Assembly: GCF_001644035.1 (NCBI RefSeq) | Contig: NZ_LUUG01000049.1 | Span: 182,036-246,035 of the forward strand | Origin: Methylomonas methanica | GTDB lineage: Bacteria > Pseudomonadota > Gammaproteobacteria > Methylococcales > Methylomonadaceae | Direction: 5' to 3' | DNA: 64,000 nt | Shown here: one piece after another, positions 36,002 to 44,085 of the stretch | How positions within the stretch are numbered: position 1 is the stretch's first letter | Layout: the number at the start of each line of letters is the position of its first letter | Notes under the pieces: generated by a model | The model's database searches: none | What the model saw: only the letters and a program-made list of their open reading frames with translations | Told to the model about the DNA's origin: nothing | Translations under genes and position numbers: made by a program

Positions 36002-37204
36002 ATGCCATCGTCGTCGCTTAATAAAAAACTGGTCATTACTTACAGCTCCTGGAAAAAACTATTAGCTCTATTGGGATTAGCGCTAGCCTTGCTAATGGCT
36101 TGGGCCGGATTTCTGAGCAATTTTTTCATCCTCGAAGTTAGTTTTATTTTGTTAGGCGCTTATTGGGCTTGGGTGATTCTTGACACTGTATCGACTATAT
36201 CGATTAGCTTTTATCCAAACAAAATCGTCAAACGTAGTTGGCTAGGCGAAACCACCATTCCAACCCATACCTTGTTGGTAGCCGATAGCCAGGATCAGGA
36301 TAGCGTGAAATCCTGGCGCTTTTTTCATGGCTCCAACAAAAACAGGCGCGAGTCTATTCGGGTGGCGGGCAATTTTTTGTCGCCAGAGTTGAGATTATGG
36401 CTGGATTCGTATCACCGCAACATCTATCGGTTAGGCAATTTTTCCAGCCGTCCGTTGAGCAGTAACAGCGCCGTCTGCGTGGAATTCGAAAAAGCGGTGT
36501 CGTCTTTCCGTTTCATGGCCGTGCTGACCGGCGTATATCTGTTGGTGTATGTGATTTATGCAACCATGCTGTACTGGCAATATCCGGTATTTGCCGGTTA
36601 CGCGCCGCAGTGGCCGGCGTGGCCGATGCGCTTAGTGTTTGTTGCCATTGCGTTGGCGGCGTATCCGCTATTGCAAGCGCTGACTAAGCCACCCGTCAAT
36701 GTGCCGAACTATTCCTTACGCGTTGCACAAGCCCAGCAGCAGGCCTTCCGTTCCGCATTGATCGCCAACGGCGTGGCCTGGTTGGGTTTGCCGCTGTTTC
36801 TGCTGTGCGGTAACAGACTGGACTTTTATCTGCTGTTGTCGATAGGCGCAATTTATCACTACGACTTTTATCCCCGGCTATCCACCTGGGAAAGCGTGTT
36901 GCAAGCCGCCCCGGAAGCCCAATCGGTCCAAACTGCGGTTCCCCGCCGTTCCATGCAGGTGTCCTTGGCTTTATTGGGCGGTTTATCGCTCGCCAGCTAT
37001 GCCGGCAACCCGAACGATTTTCGGATACGTCAACAAGATTGCGTCGACGACAAAGGCAACCCGGTCGAATGCCAAAGCAGCGGCAGCCACGGCGGCGGTT
37101 CTAGCTCCAGCTATCGCGGCAATGGCGGCTCGGACAGCCATAGCTCGACAAGACGCGGCGGCTTCGGTTTCTTCGGCGGCTCGCACAGCTCCTTCGGCGG
37201 CTAA
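36002..37204 (+). CDS. Membrane protein with YgiB-like glycine/serine tail
   Basis: A 400-residue protein: two N-terminal membrane helices (about 18-62), a cytoplasmic part, further helices (about 172-290), then a tail with QQDCVDDKGNPVEC and a Gly/Ser run ending RRGGFGFFGGSHSSFGG. That tail resembles the C-terminus of YgiB (DUF1190), the usual neighbour of YgiC. Here it seems joined to a multi-helix protein. It begins the operon with the YgiC-like and DUF350 genes (2-base gaps). Function unknown. Confidence 0.75.
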   Translation: MPSSSLNKKLVITYSSWKKLLALLGLALALLMAWAGFLSNFFILEVSFILLGAYWAWVILDTVSTISISFYPNKIVKRSWLGETTIPTHTLLVADSQDQDSVKSWRFFHGSNKNRRESIRVAGNFLSPELRLWLDSYHRNIYRLGNFSSRPLSSNSAVCVEFEKAVSSFRFMAVLTGVYLLVYVIYATMLYWQYPVFAGYAPQWPAWPMRLVFVAIALAAYPLLQALTKPPVNVPNYSLRVAQAQQQAFRSALIANGVAWLGLPLFLLCGNRLDFYLLLSIGAIYHYDFYPRLSTWESVLQAAPEAQSVQTAVPRRSMQVSLALLGGLSLASYAGNPNDFRIRQQDCVDDKGNPVECQSSGSHGGGSSSSYRGNGGSDSHSSTRRGGFGFFGGSHSSFGG

Positions 37205-37206
37205 GG

Positions 37207-38337
37207 ATGCAACGTATAGCGCTAACTCCCCGCGCCGACTGGCAGCAGCGGGTGGAGGCCGTGGGTATGAATTATCACACCCTGGACAACGAAGCCTACT
37301 GGGATGAATCGGCTTGTTATCGATTCACGGCCAACCAAATCGATATTCTCGACGACGCCACCGCCGAACTGCACGCGCTGTGTCTAAAAGCCGTCCAGGC
37401 CATCATCGACCGCAATCTGTTCAACAAGCTGTTAGTTCCGGATTGGGCCGTGCCCTATATCGTCGACTCGTGGGAGCGCCGCGAACCCAGCGTTTACGGC
37501 CGTTTCGATCTGGCCTGGGACGGTAGCGGCCAGCCCAAATTGCTGGAATACAACGCCGACACCCCCACCGCGCTGCTGGAAGCGGCGGTGGTGCAATGGT
37601 TCTGGTTGCGGGATTGCTATCCGGACGCCGATCAATTTAATTCGATACACGAAAAACTGCTCGGCTTTTGGCAGCATTACCGGCAAGGCCAGCCCAGCCT
37701 GCATTTTGCCGGCGTGGACACCAGCGACGAAGATAGCGGTAACCTGGAATATTTGCGCGATACCGCCGTGCAAGCCGGGCTGCAAACCCAACGCCTGGCT
37801 ATCGATCAAATCGGCTGGGACTCCAGCGGAGAACGCTTTGTCGATCTGCGCAATAACCCCATCCGCGCACTGTTCAAGCTTTATCCCTGGGAGTGGCTGT
37901 TGCACGAGGAGTTTGGCCCTTACCTGCCGCAAGCCCGGCCCGCGATATTGGAACCACCCTGGAAACTTCTGCTCAGCAACAAAGGCATCCTGCCGATTTT
38001 GTGGGAATTGTTTCCCAACCATCCCAACCTGCTGCCGGCTAGTTTCGCCGACCAACCGTTGCTGGGCGACTATGTGCGCAAACCGCTATATTCCCGCGAA
38101 GGCGCCAACATCCAGATTCGCCGTGGCGCCAGCGTCATCGAAACTGACGGCAGTTACGGCGGCGCAGCTTACATTTATCAACGGCATACGCCGCTACCCG
38201 ATTTTGCCGGCAATTTTCCGGTGATCGGCTCCTGGATCATCGCCGATCAACCCGCCGGCATTGGCATCCGCGAAGACAAAACCGAAATCACCGGCAACAA
38301 TAGCCGCTTCATCCCGCATTATTTCGTCGAGAATTAA
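37207..38337 (+). CDS. YgiC-like glutathionylspermidine synthase family ligase
   Basis: A 376-residue ATP-grasp-like protein of the PF03738 family. Features: GRFDLAWDGSGQPKLLEYNADTPTALLEAA (about 98-127) and the C-terminal KPLYSREGANI plus GSWIIADQPAGIGIRED. The family forms amide bonds, but YgiC proteins lack the amidase half of GspS and their product is unknown. Encoded between the YgiB-tailed membrane protein and DUF350, a combination conserved in many Proteobacteria. Confidence 0.88.
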   Translation: MQRIALTPRADWQQRVEAVGMNYHTLDNEAYWDESACYRFTANQIDILDDATAELHALCLKAVQAIIDRNLFNKLLVPDWAVPYIVDSWERREPSVYGRFDLAWDGSGQPKLLEYNADTPTALLEAAVVQWFWLRDCYPDADQFNSIHEKLLGFWQHYRQGQPSLHFAGVDTSDEDSGNLEYLRDTAVQAGLQTQRLAIDQIGWDSSGERFVDLRNNPIRALFKLYPWEWLLHEEFGPYLPQARPAILEPPWKLLLSNKGILPILWELFPNHPNLLPASFADQPLLGDYVRKPLYSREGANIQIRRGASVIETDGSYGGAAYIYQRHTPLPDFAGNFPVIGSWIIADQPAGIGIREDKTEITGNNSRFIPHYFVEN

Positions 38338-38339
38338 CT

Positions 38340-38756
38340 ATGGAATCGCTAGATATCACTCACATCCTGGCCGGCGCCAACGGCTTTTTTCTGCACTTCG
38401 TCGCCGCTGCGGCACTGACCGGCTTGTTTGCGTTCTGTTATCTGTGGATTACGCCCTACGCCGAATTCAAGCTGATCCGCGAGGGCAAAACCGCGCCGGC
38501 AGTGGCGTTTAGCGCCGCACTGCTCGGCTTTGTGTTGGCGCTGTCCGGGGCCGTCGCCAACAGCGTGTCGTTCATCGACATGTTGATCTGGGCCAGTATT
38601 GCTTTATTTTTGCAGGTGTTGGTGTTCGTTGGCCTGAGACTAGCCTTTGCGGACCTGTGCAAACGCATCGCCGACGACGAACTGGGACCCGCCATCGTGT
38701 TGGCCGGTTTTGCGCTGGCGGCGGGCTTATTGAGCGCGGCCTGCATGACCTATTAA
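38340..38756 (+). CDS. DUF350 membrane protein
   Basis: A 138-residue protein with four membrane helices (about 15-38, 50-70, 77-99 and 112-134), the layout of DUF350/UPF0719 (YjfL) proteins. It follows the YgiC-like gene by 2 bases; the same pairing occurs elsewhere, sometimes with potassium channels. Function unknown. Confidence 0.85.
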   Translation: MESLDITHILAGANGFFLHFVAAAALTGLFAFCYLWITPYAEFKLIREGKTAPAVAFSAALLGFVLALSGAVANSVSFIDMLIWASIALFLQVLVFVGLRLAFADLCKRIADDELGPAIVLAGFALAAGLLSAACMTY

Positions 38757-38760
38757 CGCT

Positions 38761-39453
38761 GTGTCTAACGCCAAACGCATCTTAATCGTCGAAGACGAAC
38801 CGGCGATTGCCGATACTTTGATTTACGTGCTGAACAGCAGCGGTTATCAGACCGAGCACGTCGGCTTGCTGCAAACCGCGTTATCCAGGCTGCAAACCGA
38901 CTCGTTCTCCCTGGCTATTCTCGACGTCGGCCTGCCGGACGGCAACGGCTTTGACTTGTGCCGGCAGTTGCGCCGCTTCTCCGACATCCCGGTGATTTTT
39001 CTGACCGCGCACGGCGACGAAATCGACCGCATCGTCGGTTTGGAAATCGGCGCCGACGACTATGTGACCAAGCCGTTTAGTCCGCGCGAAGTGGCGGCCA
39101 GAGTTGGGGTAATCCTGCGCCGGCTCAGTGCGGCCACCGGCACTGATCAAGCGGCGACGCTTGCCGGACAATTCGAACTGGATAGCCAAGCCGGCCGCAT
39201 CCGCTATTACGGGCACTTGCTGGATTTGACCCGTTACGAATTTCTATTGCTGAAACTGCTGATCGAACACCCGGAACGGATTTTTTCCCGCGAACAATTG
39301 TTGGAAAGAATCTGGCAAGACCCCGGCGACGTGTTCGACCGCACCGTCGATACCCACATCAAAACCTTGCGCGCCAAACTACGCTTGGCCGCCGCCGACC
39401 AAGACCCGATACGCACCCATCGCGGCCTGGGTTATAGCTTGCAAAGCCGATGA
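38761..39453 (+). CDS. creB: OmpR-family response regulator, CreB-like
   Basis: A 230-residue regulator with receiver domain (ILIVEDEP, phospho-Asp in LAILDVGLPDG, Lys in VTKPFSPRE) and a C-terminal winged helix (about 130-228). Start is GTG 38761. Overlaps the kinase gene by four bases. The pairing and kinase type match CreBC, which responds to carbon source in enterobacteria; the trigger here is unknown. Confidence 0.85.
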   Translation: MSNAKRILIVEDEPAIADTLIYVLNSSGYQTEHVGLLQTALSRLQTDSFSLAILDVGLPDGNGFDLCRQLRRFSDIPVIFLTAHGDEIDRIVGLEIGADDYVTKPFSPREVAARVGVILRRLSAATGTDQAATLAGQFELDSQAGRIRYYGHLLDLTRYEFLLLKLLIEHPERIFSREQLLERIWQDPGDVFDRTVDTHIKTLRAKLRLAAADQDPIRTHRGLGYSLQSR

Positions 39454-40904
39454 AGTTATCGGTACGGCTGTTTTTGGGATATTTCCTGCTGGTCGCCGTG
39501 ACCGGGCAGTTGGTGCTGTTGCTGGTGGTGAAACAGATCGCCCCCGGCGTGCGCACCGCGCTGGAAGCCAGCCTCGTCGATACCGCCAACCTGCTGGCCG
39601 AACTGGCCGCGCCGGATTTGTTGCAGGGTAACATCGCCGACGGCCATTTCGCCCAGGCGGTCAAACGTTACAGCAAGCGGCCGGTGTCAGCGACCATCTT
39701 CGGGTTTCCGAAGCAAAGCCTGGATTACCGGGTTTACGTTACCGACTCGACCGGCATTGTCCGGTTCGACTCGGCGGGTGCGGCACTTGGCGAAAATTAC
39801 TCGCGCTGGAACGATGTGTATCTGACCCTGCAAGGCCAATACGGCGCGCGCTCGTCGCAAGCCGATCCCGGCGATAAAACCAGCTCGACCATGCATGTCG
39901 CCGCGCCGGTACGCGACGGCGAAAAGTTGATCGGCGTGGTCACCGTCGCCTACCCCACCGCCCTGCTGCAACCCATCGTCGACGCCAGCAAAAATGCCAT
40001 ACAACGCGGTGCATTCTGGCTGTTCGGCGGCGCTTTGCTGTTCGGCGCGATATTCAACTGGCGCTTGACCCGCGCCATCGACTTATTGGTCGGCTACGCC
40101 CGTAGCGTCGCGTCCGGCGGCAAAGCCAGTCCGCCCAAATTGCGCAGCGTCGAACTGTCCACACTGGCACATGCCCTGGAAACCATGCGCCGGGAATTGG
40201 AAGGCAAACAATACGTCGAGCGTTACGTACAAACCCTGACCCACGAAATGAAAAGCCCGCTGGCCGCGATACGTGGTGCAGCGGAATTGCTGGAAGAACC
40301 GCTACCGGATGCCGACCGCCGCCGTTTCGCCGACAATGCCAAAGACCAGGCCGAACGCCTGGATCAATTGATCGAACGGCTATTGGGATTGGCGGAATTA
40401 GAACAACGTCAACAGTTATCCGACCCACAAATATTGGATTTGGGCGAATTGCTGAATAGTGTCCTGGCCGAAAAAGCCCCGCAAATGCTGCAACTAAATT
40501 TGCAAACCGCCGTGTCGCTAGAGGAACCCTTACCCGTACTAGGAGAGGAGTTTTTATTGCGGCAGGCCATTTCCAATTTACTGGACAACGCCTTGGCCTT
40601 TGCACCCGCCGCTTCAGTGATCGAAATCGACGGCCGCCGCGACGGCAAACAAATCATCTTGCGCATCCGCGACCACGGCCCCGGCATCCCAGACTACGCG
40701 CTGGAGCGTGTCTTCGAACGCTTCTATTCCCTGCCGCGCCCCAACAATGGCCGTAAGAGTACCGGCTTGGGCTTGGCCTTTGTTCGGGAGGTGGCTGTAT
40801 TGCATGGTGGGGAGATCAAGGTTGGCAATGCCGAGGACGGTGGGGCTGAAGCGGTGTTGAGTTTGCCGGCTACTCCGGTTGGTTTTGCATTTCAAGATCG
40901 TTGA
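39450..40904 (+). CDS. creC: Sensor histidine kinase, CreC-like
   Basis: A 484-residue membrane kinase: helix 1 (about 7-28), a periplasmic sensor part (to about 185), helix 2 (about 188-208), HAMP, phospho-His in LTHEMKSPLAAIRGAAELL, then ATP-binding boxes NLLDNAL, DHGPGIP and GLGLAF. The HEMKSP H-box is characteristic of CreC. Partner of the regulator just upstream. Confidence 0.87.
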   Translation: MKLSVRLFLGYFLLVAVTGQLVLLLVVKQIAPGVRTALEASLVDTANLLAELAAPDLLQGNIADGHFAQAVKRYSKRPVSATIFGFPKQSLDYRVYVTDSTGIVRFDSAGAALGENYSRWNDVYLTLQGQYGARSSQADPGDKTSSTMHVAAPVRDGEKLIGVVTVAYPTALLQPIVDASKNAIQRGAFWLFGGALLFGAIFNWRLTRAIDLLVGYARSVASGGKASPPKLRSVELSTLAHALETMRRELEGKQYVERYVQTLTHEMKSPLAAIRGAAELLEEPLPDADRRRFADNAKDQAERLDQLIERLLGLAELEQRQQLSDPQILDLGELLNSVLAEKAPQMLQLNLQTAVSLEEPLPVLGEEFLLRQAISNLLDNALAFAPAASVIEIDGRRDGKQIILRIRDHGPGIPDYALERVFERFYSLPRPNNGRKSTGLGLAFVREVAVLHGGEIKVGNAEDGGAEAVLSLPATPVGFAFQDR

Positions 40905-40933
40905 GTCGGCAAATGAATGCCAGTTGTCTCAAT

Positions 40934-40948
40934 TAACCAATTAGGTTA
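40934..40948. promoter_or_regulatory. MqsA-type operator
   Basis: TAACCAATTAGGTTA is an inverted repeat matching the known MqsA site AACC(T)-spacer-AGGTT, placed 15 bases before the mqsR frame. MqsA would autorepress the pair. Confidence 0.65.
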
Positions 40949-40962
40949 GCATTCGTAGTCAT

Positions 40963-41259
40963 ATAGAAAAAAGTTCACCCCATTGCAAGCTTGCTACTAT
41001 CAAGAGCTTGATTTCTGCCGGCAAGGTGAGAACTACCAGAACCGCCCGCGAAGGTGCTACAGCATTGGGGTTTGATTTTGATGGCATGCTTGGCGTGTTG
41101 ATGTCGCTGACCCAGGCGGATTTTTACAAAAGCATGACTAGCCATCACGACCACCGCATTTGGCAGGACGTGTATCGGCCGATGACGGCCGCAGGTCCGG
41201 TTTATCTGAAATTAACCGTCGTCGACGATGTTCTCGTCGTCTCGTTTAAGGAGCTTTGA
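40963..41259 (+). CDS. mqsR: MqsR-family toxin, start codon reads ATA
   Basis: RNase toxin that cuts mRNA at GCU/GCA sites. Read from 40963 it gives exactly 98 residues like E. coli MqsR, with catalytic K56, Q68 and Y81 in place (DFYKSM, IWQDVY, PVYLKL). But the codon at the expected start is ATA, not ATG; no ATG, GTG or TTG precedes it before the stop at 40942. A TTG at 41008 would give an 83-residue form lacking the first strand. So the toxin may be silent, weakly made or start atypically. The antitoxin gene follows. Confidence 0.82.
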   Translation: MEKSSPHCKLATIKSLISAGKVRTTRTAREGATALGFDFDGMLGVLMSLTQADFYKSMTSHHDHRIWQDVYRPMTAAGPVYLKLTVVDDVLVVSFKEL

Positions 41260-41261
41260 CT

Positions 41262-41663
41262 ATGAAATGCCCATCCTGCGCAACGGCCGAACTGCTGCAT
41301 GACACCCGAGATATGCCTTACTCTTACAAAGGTAAATCTACCGTGATACCAGATGTCACCGGCGACTTTTGTCCAGCCTGCGGCGAGGCTTGCACCGATC
41401 CCGAGGAATCCAAAAGGACCATGGCCCTGATGCTGGAGTTTAATAAACAGGTCAATGCATCCATCATCGATCCAAATTTCATTGCTCAAGTGCGCAAGAA
41501 ACTGGCCTTGGATCAGCGCGAGGCCGCCGAGATTTTCGGTGGCGGTATCAATGCGTTTTCCCGCTACGAAACCGGCAAAACCAAGCCACCGTTGGCTTTA
41601 GTGAAACTGCTGAAAGTCTTGGACAGGCATCCACATTTGCTGGACGAGATTAGGACTGCTTAA
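41262..41663 (+). CDS. mqsA: MqsA antitoxin
   Basis: A 133-residue antitoxin and repressor: N-terminal zinc domain with C3, C6, C37 and C40 as in E. coli MqsA, and a C-terminal helix-turn-helix (VRKKLALDQREAAEIFGGG, then NAFSRYETG). AAGGAG precedes ATG 41262, two bases after the toxin stop. It neutralises MqsR and binds the operator upstream. Confidence 0.92.
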   Translation: MKCPSCATAELLHDTRDMPYSYKGKSTVIPDVTGDFCPACGEACTDPEESKRTMALMLEFNKQVNASIIDPNFIAQVRKKLALDQREAAEIFGGGINAFSRYETGKTKPPLALVKLLKVLDRHPHLLDEIRTA

Positions 41664-41742
41664 AAGCCGACGGTCAGACATATTTTCCTGAAATCTAACG
41701 TCGCCCGCCTCAACGCGACCAAACACTGCCTACGAGGCGGAC

Positions 41743-41919
41743 ATGACTAACTTAAAACTGGACCAAGAAGAACAGGCCCTATTGACTGCTTTCGAAGCCG
41801 AAGAATTCGAATCGGTTTTGACCGAAGAGCGCAAGGCCAATTTAGCCAAGGCCGCAGAAGCCGCCTTAAAAAAAGATAAGCGTCTAAATATCAGTCAGGT
41901 AGGCCAAGGTGCGCGTTAG
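41743..41919 (+). pseudogene. Antitoxin gene truncated by a REP element
   Basis: A 58-codon frame beginning LKLDQEEQALLTAFE and reaching KKDKRLNI, which fits the N-terminal half of a common ribbon-type antitoxin family (EEQ-LL...KKDKR-NIRIS). The expected DNA-binding end is missing: from about 41893 the sequence is a REP copy, which adds SQVGQGAR and a stop. GAGGCG precedes the start. Probably a remnant with no partner toxin in the window. Confidence 0.6.
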
Positions 41920-41991
41920 CGTTCCCTGACAATTTGGCTTCGATTCGTCACGTAGCCGCTATCGCGCCAACGTGACCTACGAAACTGGTGA
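41893..41991. repeat. REP element copy
   Basis: GTCAGGTAGGCCAAGGTGCG then CGTTAGCGTTCCCTGACAAT and a TCACGTAGCC...CAACGTGACCTACGAAA end. Same family as the arrays at 42827-43270 and 43844-43979 beside the RAYT gene. Confidence 0.75.
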
Positions 41992-42092
41992 GAGATAAGA
42001 TTGATACAAGGCCATTGCATCATTGAATGTATTACCCATCTCTATCAAATATATGCCTAAGCCTATATATTTATTATTAAATAAATCAGATT

Positions 42093-42662
42093 TTACAACC
42101 ACATAAACCTCCCTTTATTGCAAATAAAACTCAACATAAATCTAAACGAAAAGATAGAAGACAAAATCATTTCACCTAAAACAAAACTCCCAACAATAAA
42201 AACGGAAAATAAAGCAAAGTTATCCAGAACCGACCTATTTCCATCAATACTAAGAATTATTAACGCCCACACAAACACCTGAAGCATCTTAAACAAAAAC
42301 AAAGTAAAAACTACAACAACACCTCTACTTTTGACGCCGGCCGCTGCCTTACTAAATCCAAGTTCTTTTCCAAAAAAGAGTTCACTAGAAAAGAATAAGG
42401 CATATAAACCTTGAAATAGTACATACAAGGAGGAAAAAAAAACCATAACCCCAAGTCTTTCAATATATTTTCCCAATGAAATATCAAGAAAATCACTTAC
42501 ATTAAAGATGACTACAGCCTTGCCTCCCAAAAGCTCAAAAATATTTACGTCAAATAAAATTTTATTAAATAAATAATGCGTACAAATAGTTAAAACAGAA
42601 CAAATCAGATCTTTCTTAAGTTTTGAACCACTTGAAATCACTGAGGCGAAATTCGGACTCAT
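42093..42662 (-). CDS. AT-rich membrane protein, unknown
   Basis: A 189-residue protein with about four membrane segments (around 22-40, 70-92, 112-138 and 148-170) and FFGKELGFSKAAAGVKSRG, a stretch reminiscent of RDD-like proteins, though I cannot confirm this. Codons are strikingly AT-rich against all neighbours, a sign of recent gain. It lies between REP copies. A small frame ends 4 bases before its ATG and may be cotranslated. Confidence 0.55.
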   Translation of the reverse strand: MSPNFASVISSGSKLKKDLICSVLTICTHYLFNKILFDVNIFELLGGKAVVIFNVSDFLDISLGKYIERLGVMVFFSSLYVLFQGLYALFFSSELFFGKELGFSKAAAGVKSRGVVVVFTLFLFKMLQVFVWALIILSIDGNRSVLDNFALFSVFIVGSFVLGEMILSSIFSFRFMLSFICNKGRFMWL

Positions 42663-42666
42663 CTCT

Positions 42667-42783
42667 TTATTTCCTATTTTCGATATATTTTTTCACTTTT
42701 TGAGCAGCATCCATTCTCGTTGTTTCGTTTAAGGCCTTCTGGACATTGGCCTGCGCGAGCTTACCTTTATTGTGGATGCGCAT
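42667..42783 (-). CDS. Possible small gene or 3' remnant upstream of the AT-rich gene
   Basis: A 38-codon minus-strand frame from ATG 42783, lysine-rich and helical (LAQANVQKALNETTRM, DAAQKVKKYIENRK), ending just before the next gene's start. The 5' side runs straight into REP sequence at 42827, so it may be the end of a gene cut by the repeats. Confidence 0.3.
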   Translation of the reverse strand: MRIHNKGKLAQANVQKALNETTRMDAAQKVKKYIENRK

Positions 42784-42826
42784 GGCTATCGTTGGGCAAT
42801 CAACATGAAACGCTTATCGCAGCCAC

Positions 42827-43270
42827 GTAGGTCAGGGGGCGCGATAGCGTTCCCTGACAACTTAGCTTCGATTTGTCACGTAACCGCTCGGCAACTGCTC
42901 CTGCGTTGTCCTACCTCCTGCATCCATGCAGTCAGGTAGGTCAGGGTACGCGATAGCGTTCCCTGACAACTTAGGTTCGATTCGTCACGTAACCGCTCGG
43001 CAACTGCTCCTGCGTTTCCCTACCTCCTGCATCCATGCAGTCGTATCGCGCTAACGTGACCTACAAAAGAGTCACTCAAAATTCAAAGCTTCTATGCTGT
43101 CGGGTACTTGCTGAACGCCCCAACCCTTTGGATAGTCAGGTTGTCAGGGTTCGCGATAGCGTTCCCTGACAACCTAGCTTCGATATGTCACGTAGCCGCT
43201 CGGCAACTGCTCCTGCGTTGCCCTACCTCCTGCATCCATGCAGTCGTATCGCACCAACGTGACCTACGAA
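42827..43270. repeat. REP array, three copies
   Basis: Three related units (about 42827-42933, 42934-43066 and 43136-43270) share GTCAGGG--CGCGATAGCG, TTCCCTGACAAC, CTCGGCAACTGCTCCTGCG and CTCCTGCATCCATGCAGTC. Each can fold through its inverted ends. They adjoin the RAYT gene, whose enzyme class acts on REPs. Confidence 0.8.
43074..43135 (-). pseudogene. Duplicated 3' end of the RAYT gene
   Basis: These 62 bases equal 43280-43341, the 3' end of the RAYT gene, with two differences, 206 bases away. The frame ends at TGA (43074-43072). It lies between REP copies 2 and 3, so RAYT end plus REP was duplicated as a unit. Confidence 0.7.
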
Positions 43271-43277
43271 ATCCGGT

Positions 43278-43796
43278 TTACTCAAAATTCAAAGCTTTTA
43301 TGCTGTCGGGTGCTTGCTGAACGCCCCAACCCTTTGGATAGCGACCCTTGGCTTGGTGGGCCAAAAACGACGACCAAGGGTAAGCCGCCGGATCGGATAC
43401 TAGCCGGTGTTTGACCGGATTGTAATGGATGTAGTCCATATGCCGGTGCAGGTCGTCGGTATCGCGGATCAGATGATCCCAAAATCGCCGTTGCCAAAGC
43501 GTGACGGGTTGGTTGGCGTTATGTTCCCGCTTCCAGCGATGGGTGAAACGCAGCTTTACCGATTGCACGATGCCGGAAAAGTCGTTATCCGGCTCCGGTA
43601 AGATAAGCCAATGGAAATGGTCGTCGAGAACGGCATAGGCTAACATGCGGAATGTTATATTTGCTTTGACTTCGCGCATCACGCTTAACAACAACTCCTT
43701 TTCGGATGCGCCGGCGAGTATCGGTTTGCGCCGATAACAAACCGCCGTAATGAAAATCGGCTGGTTGTTTGCGGGGTATCTGCGGATGTTGGTCAT
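43278..43796 (-). mobile_element. REP-associated tyrosine transposase (RAYT)
   Basis: Y1-transposase-like protein of 172 residues from ATG 43796. It has the HUH motif HFHW (H60, H62) and the tyrosine region MDYIHYNPVKH (Y122 likely catalytic), then YPWSSF. RAYTs nick and move REP hairpins. REP arrays flank it on both sides. A longer reading to 43988 only adds translated REP sequence. Ribosome site is weak. Single-copy domesticated-type element rather than an IS with its own ends. Confidence 0.88.
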
Positions 43797-43843
43797 TGAT
43801 GTTGGCAGTTTCTTCTCAGGAGTTGCTTGGACATTTGCCAATG

Positions 43844-43979
43844 CGTAGGTCAGGGTGCACGCTAGCGTTCCCTGACAATTTGGCTGCTCCTGCGTTACCG
43901 TGCCTCCTGGATTCATAGAGTTCGCTAAGTCAGGGAACGCTGTCGCGTACCCTGACCTACACGTCTGACCTACATGTCT
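43844..43979. repeat. Inverted REP pair upstream of RAYT
   Basis: CGTAGGTCAGGGTGCACGCT with AGCGTTCCCTGAC (from 43844) faces GTCAGGGAACGCTG with TCGCGTACCCTGACCTACACG (to about 43973): two REPs head to head, a BIME-like arrangement. Confidence 0.75.
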
Positions 43980-44085
43980 ACACTTCACCGCATTAAATAA
44001 TTAAATACCACCGGTTTCAAGCCTGCAACAATCCGCTTTTTAACGTATATTTTCCGAATATTTGCAAACCCGATGATCACTATCG

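Noticed and set aside
42827..43270. CRISPR-like array
   Set aside because: The repeated units are over 100 bases, diverged and palindromic, with no regular short spacers and no cas genes; they are REP elements beside a RAYT.
43797..43988. N-terminal extension of the RAYT protein
   Set aside because: The extra 64 codons are translated REP sequence; the family start fits ATG 43796.
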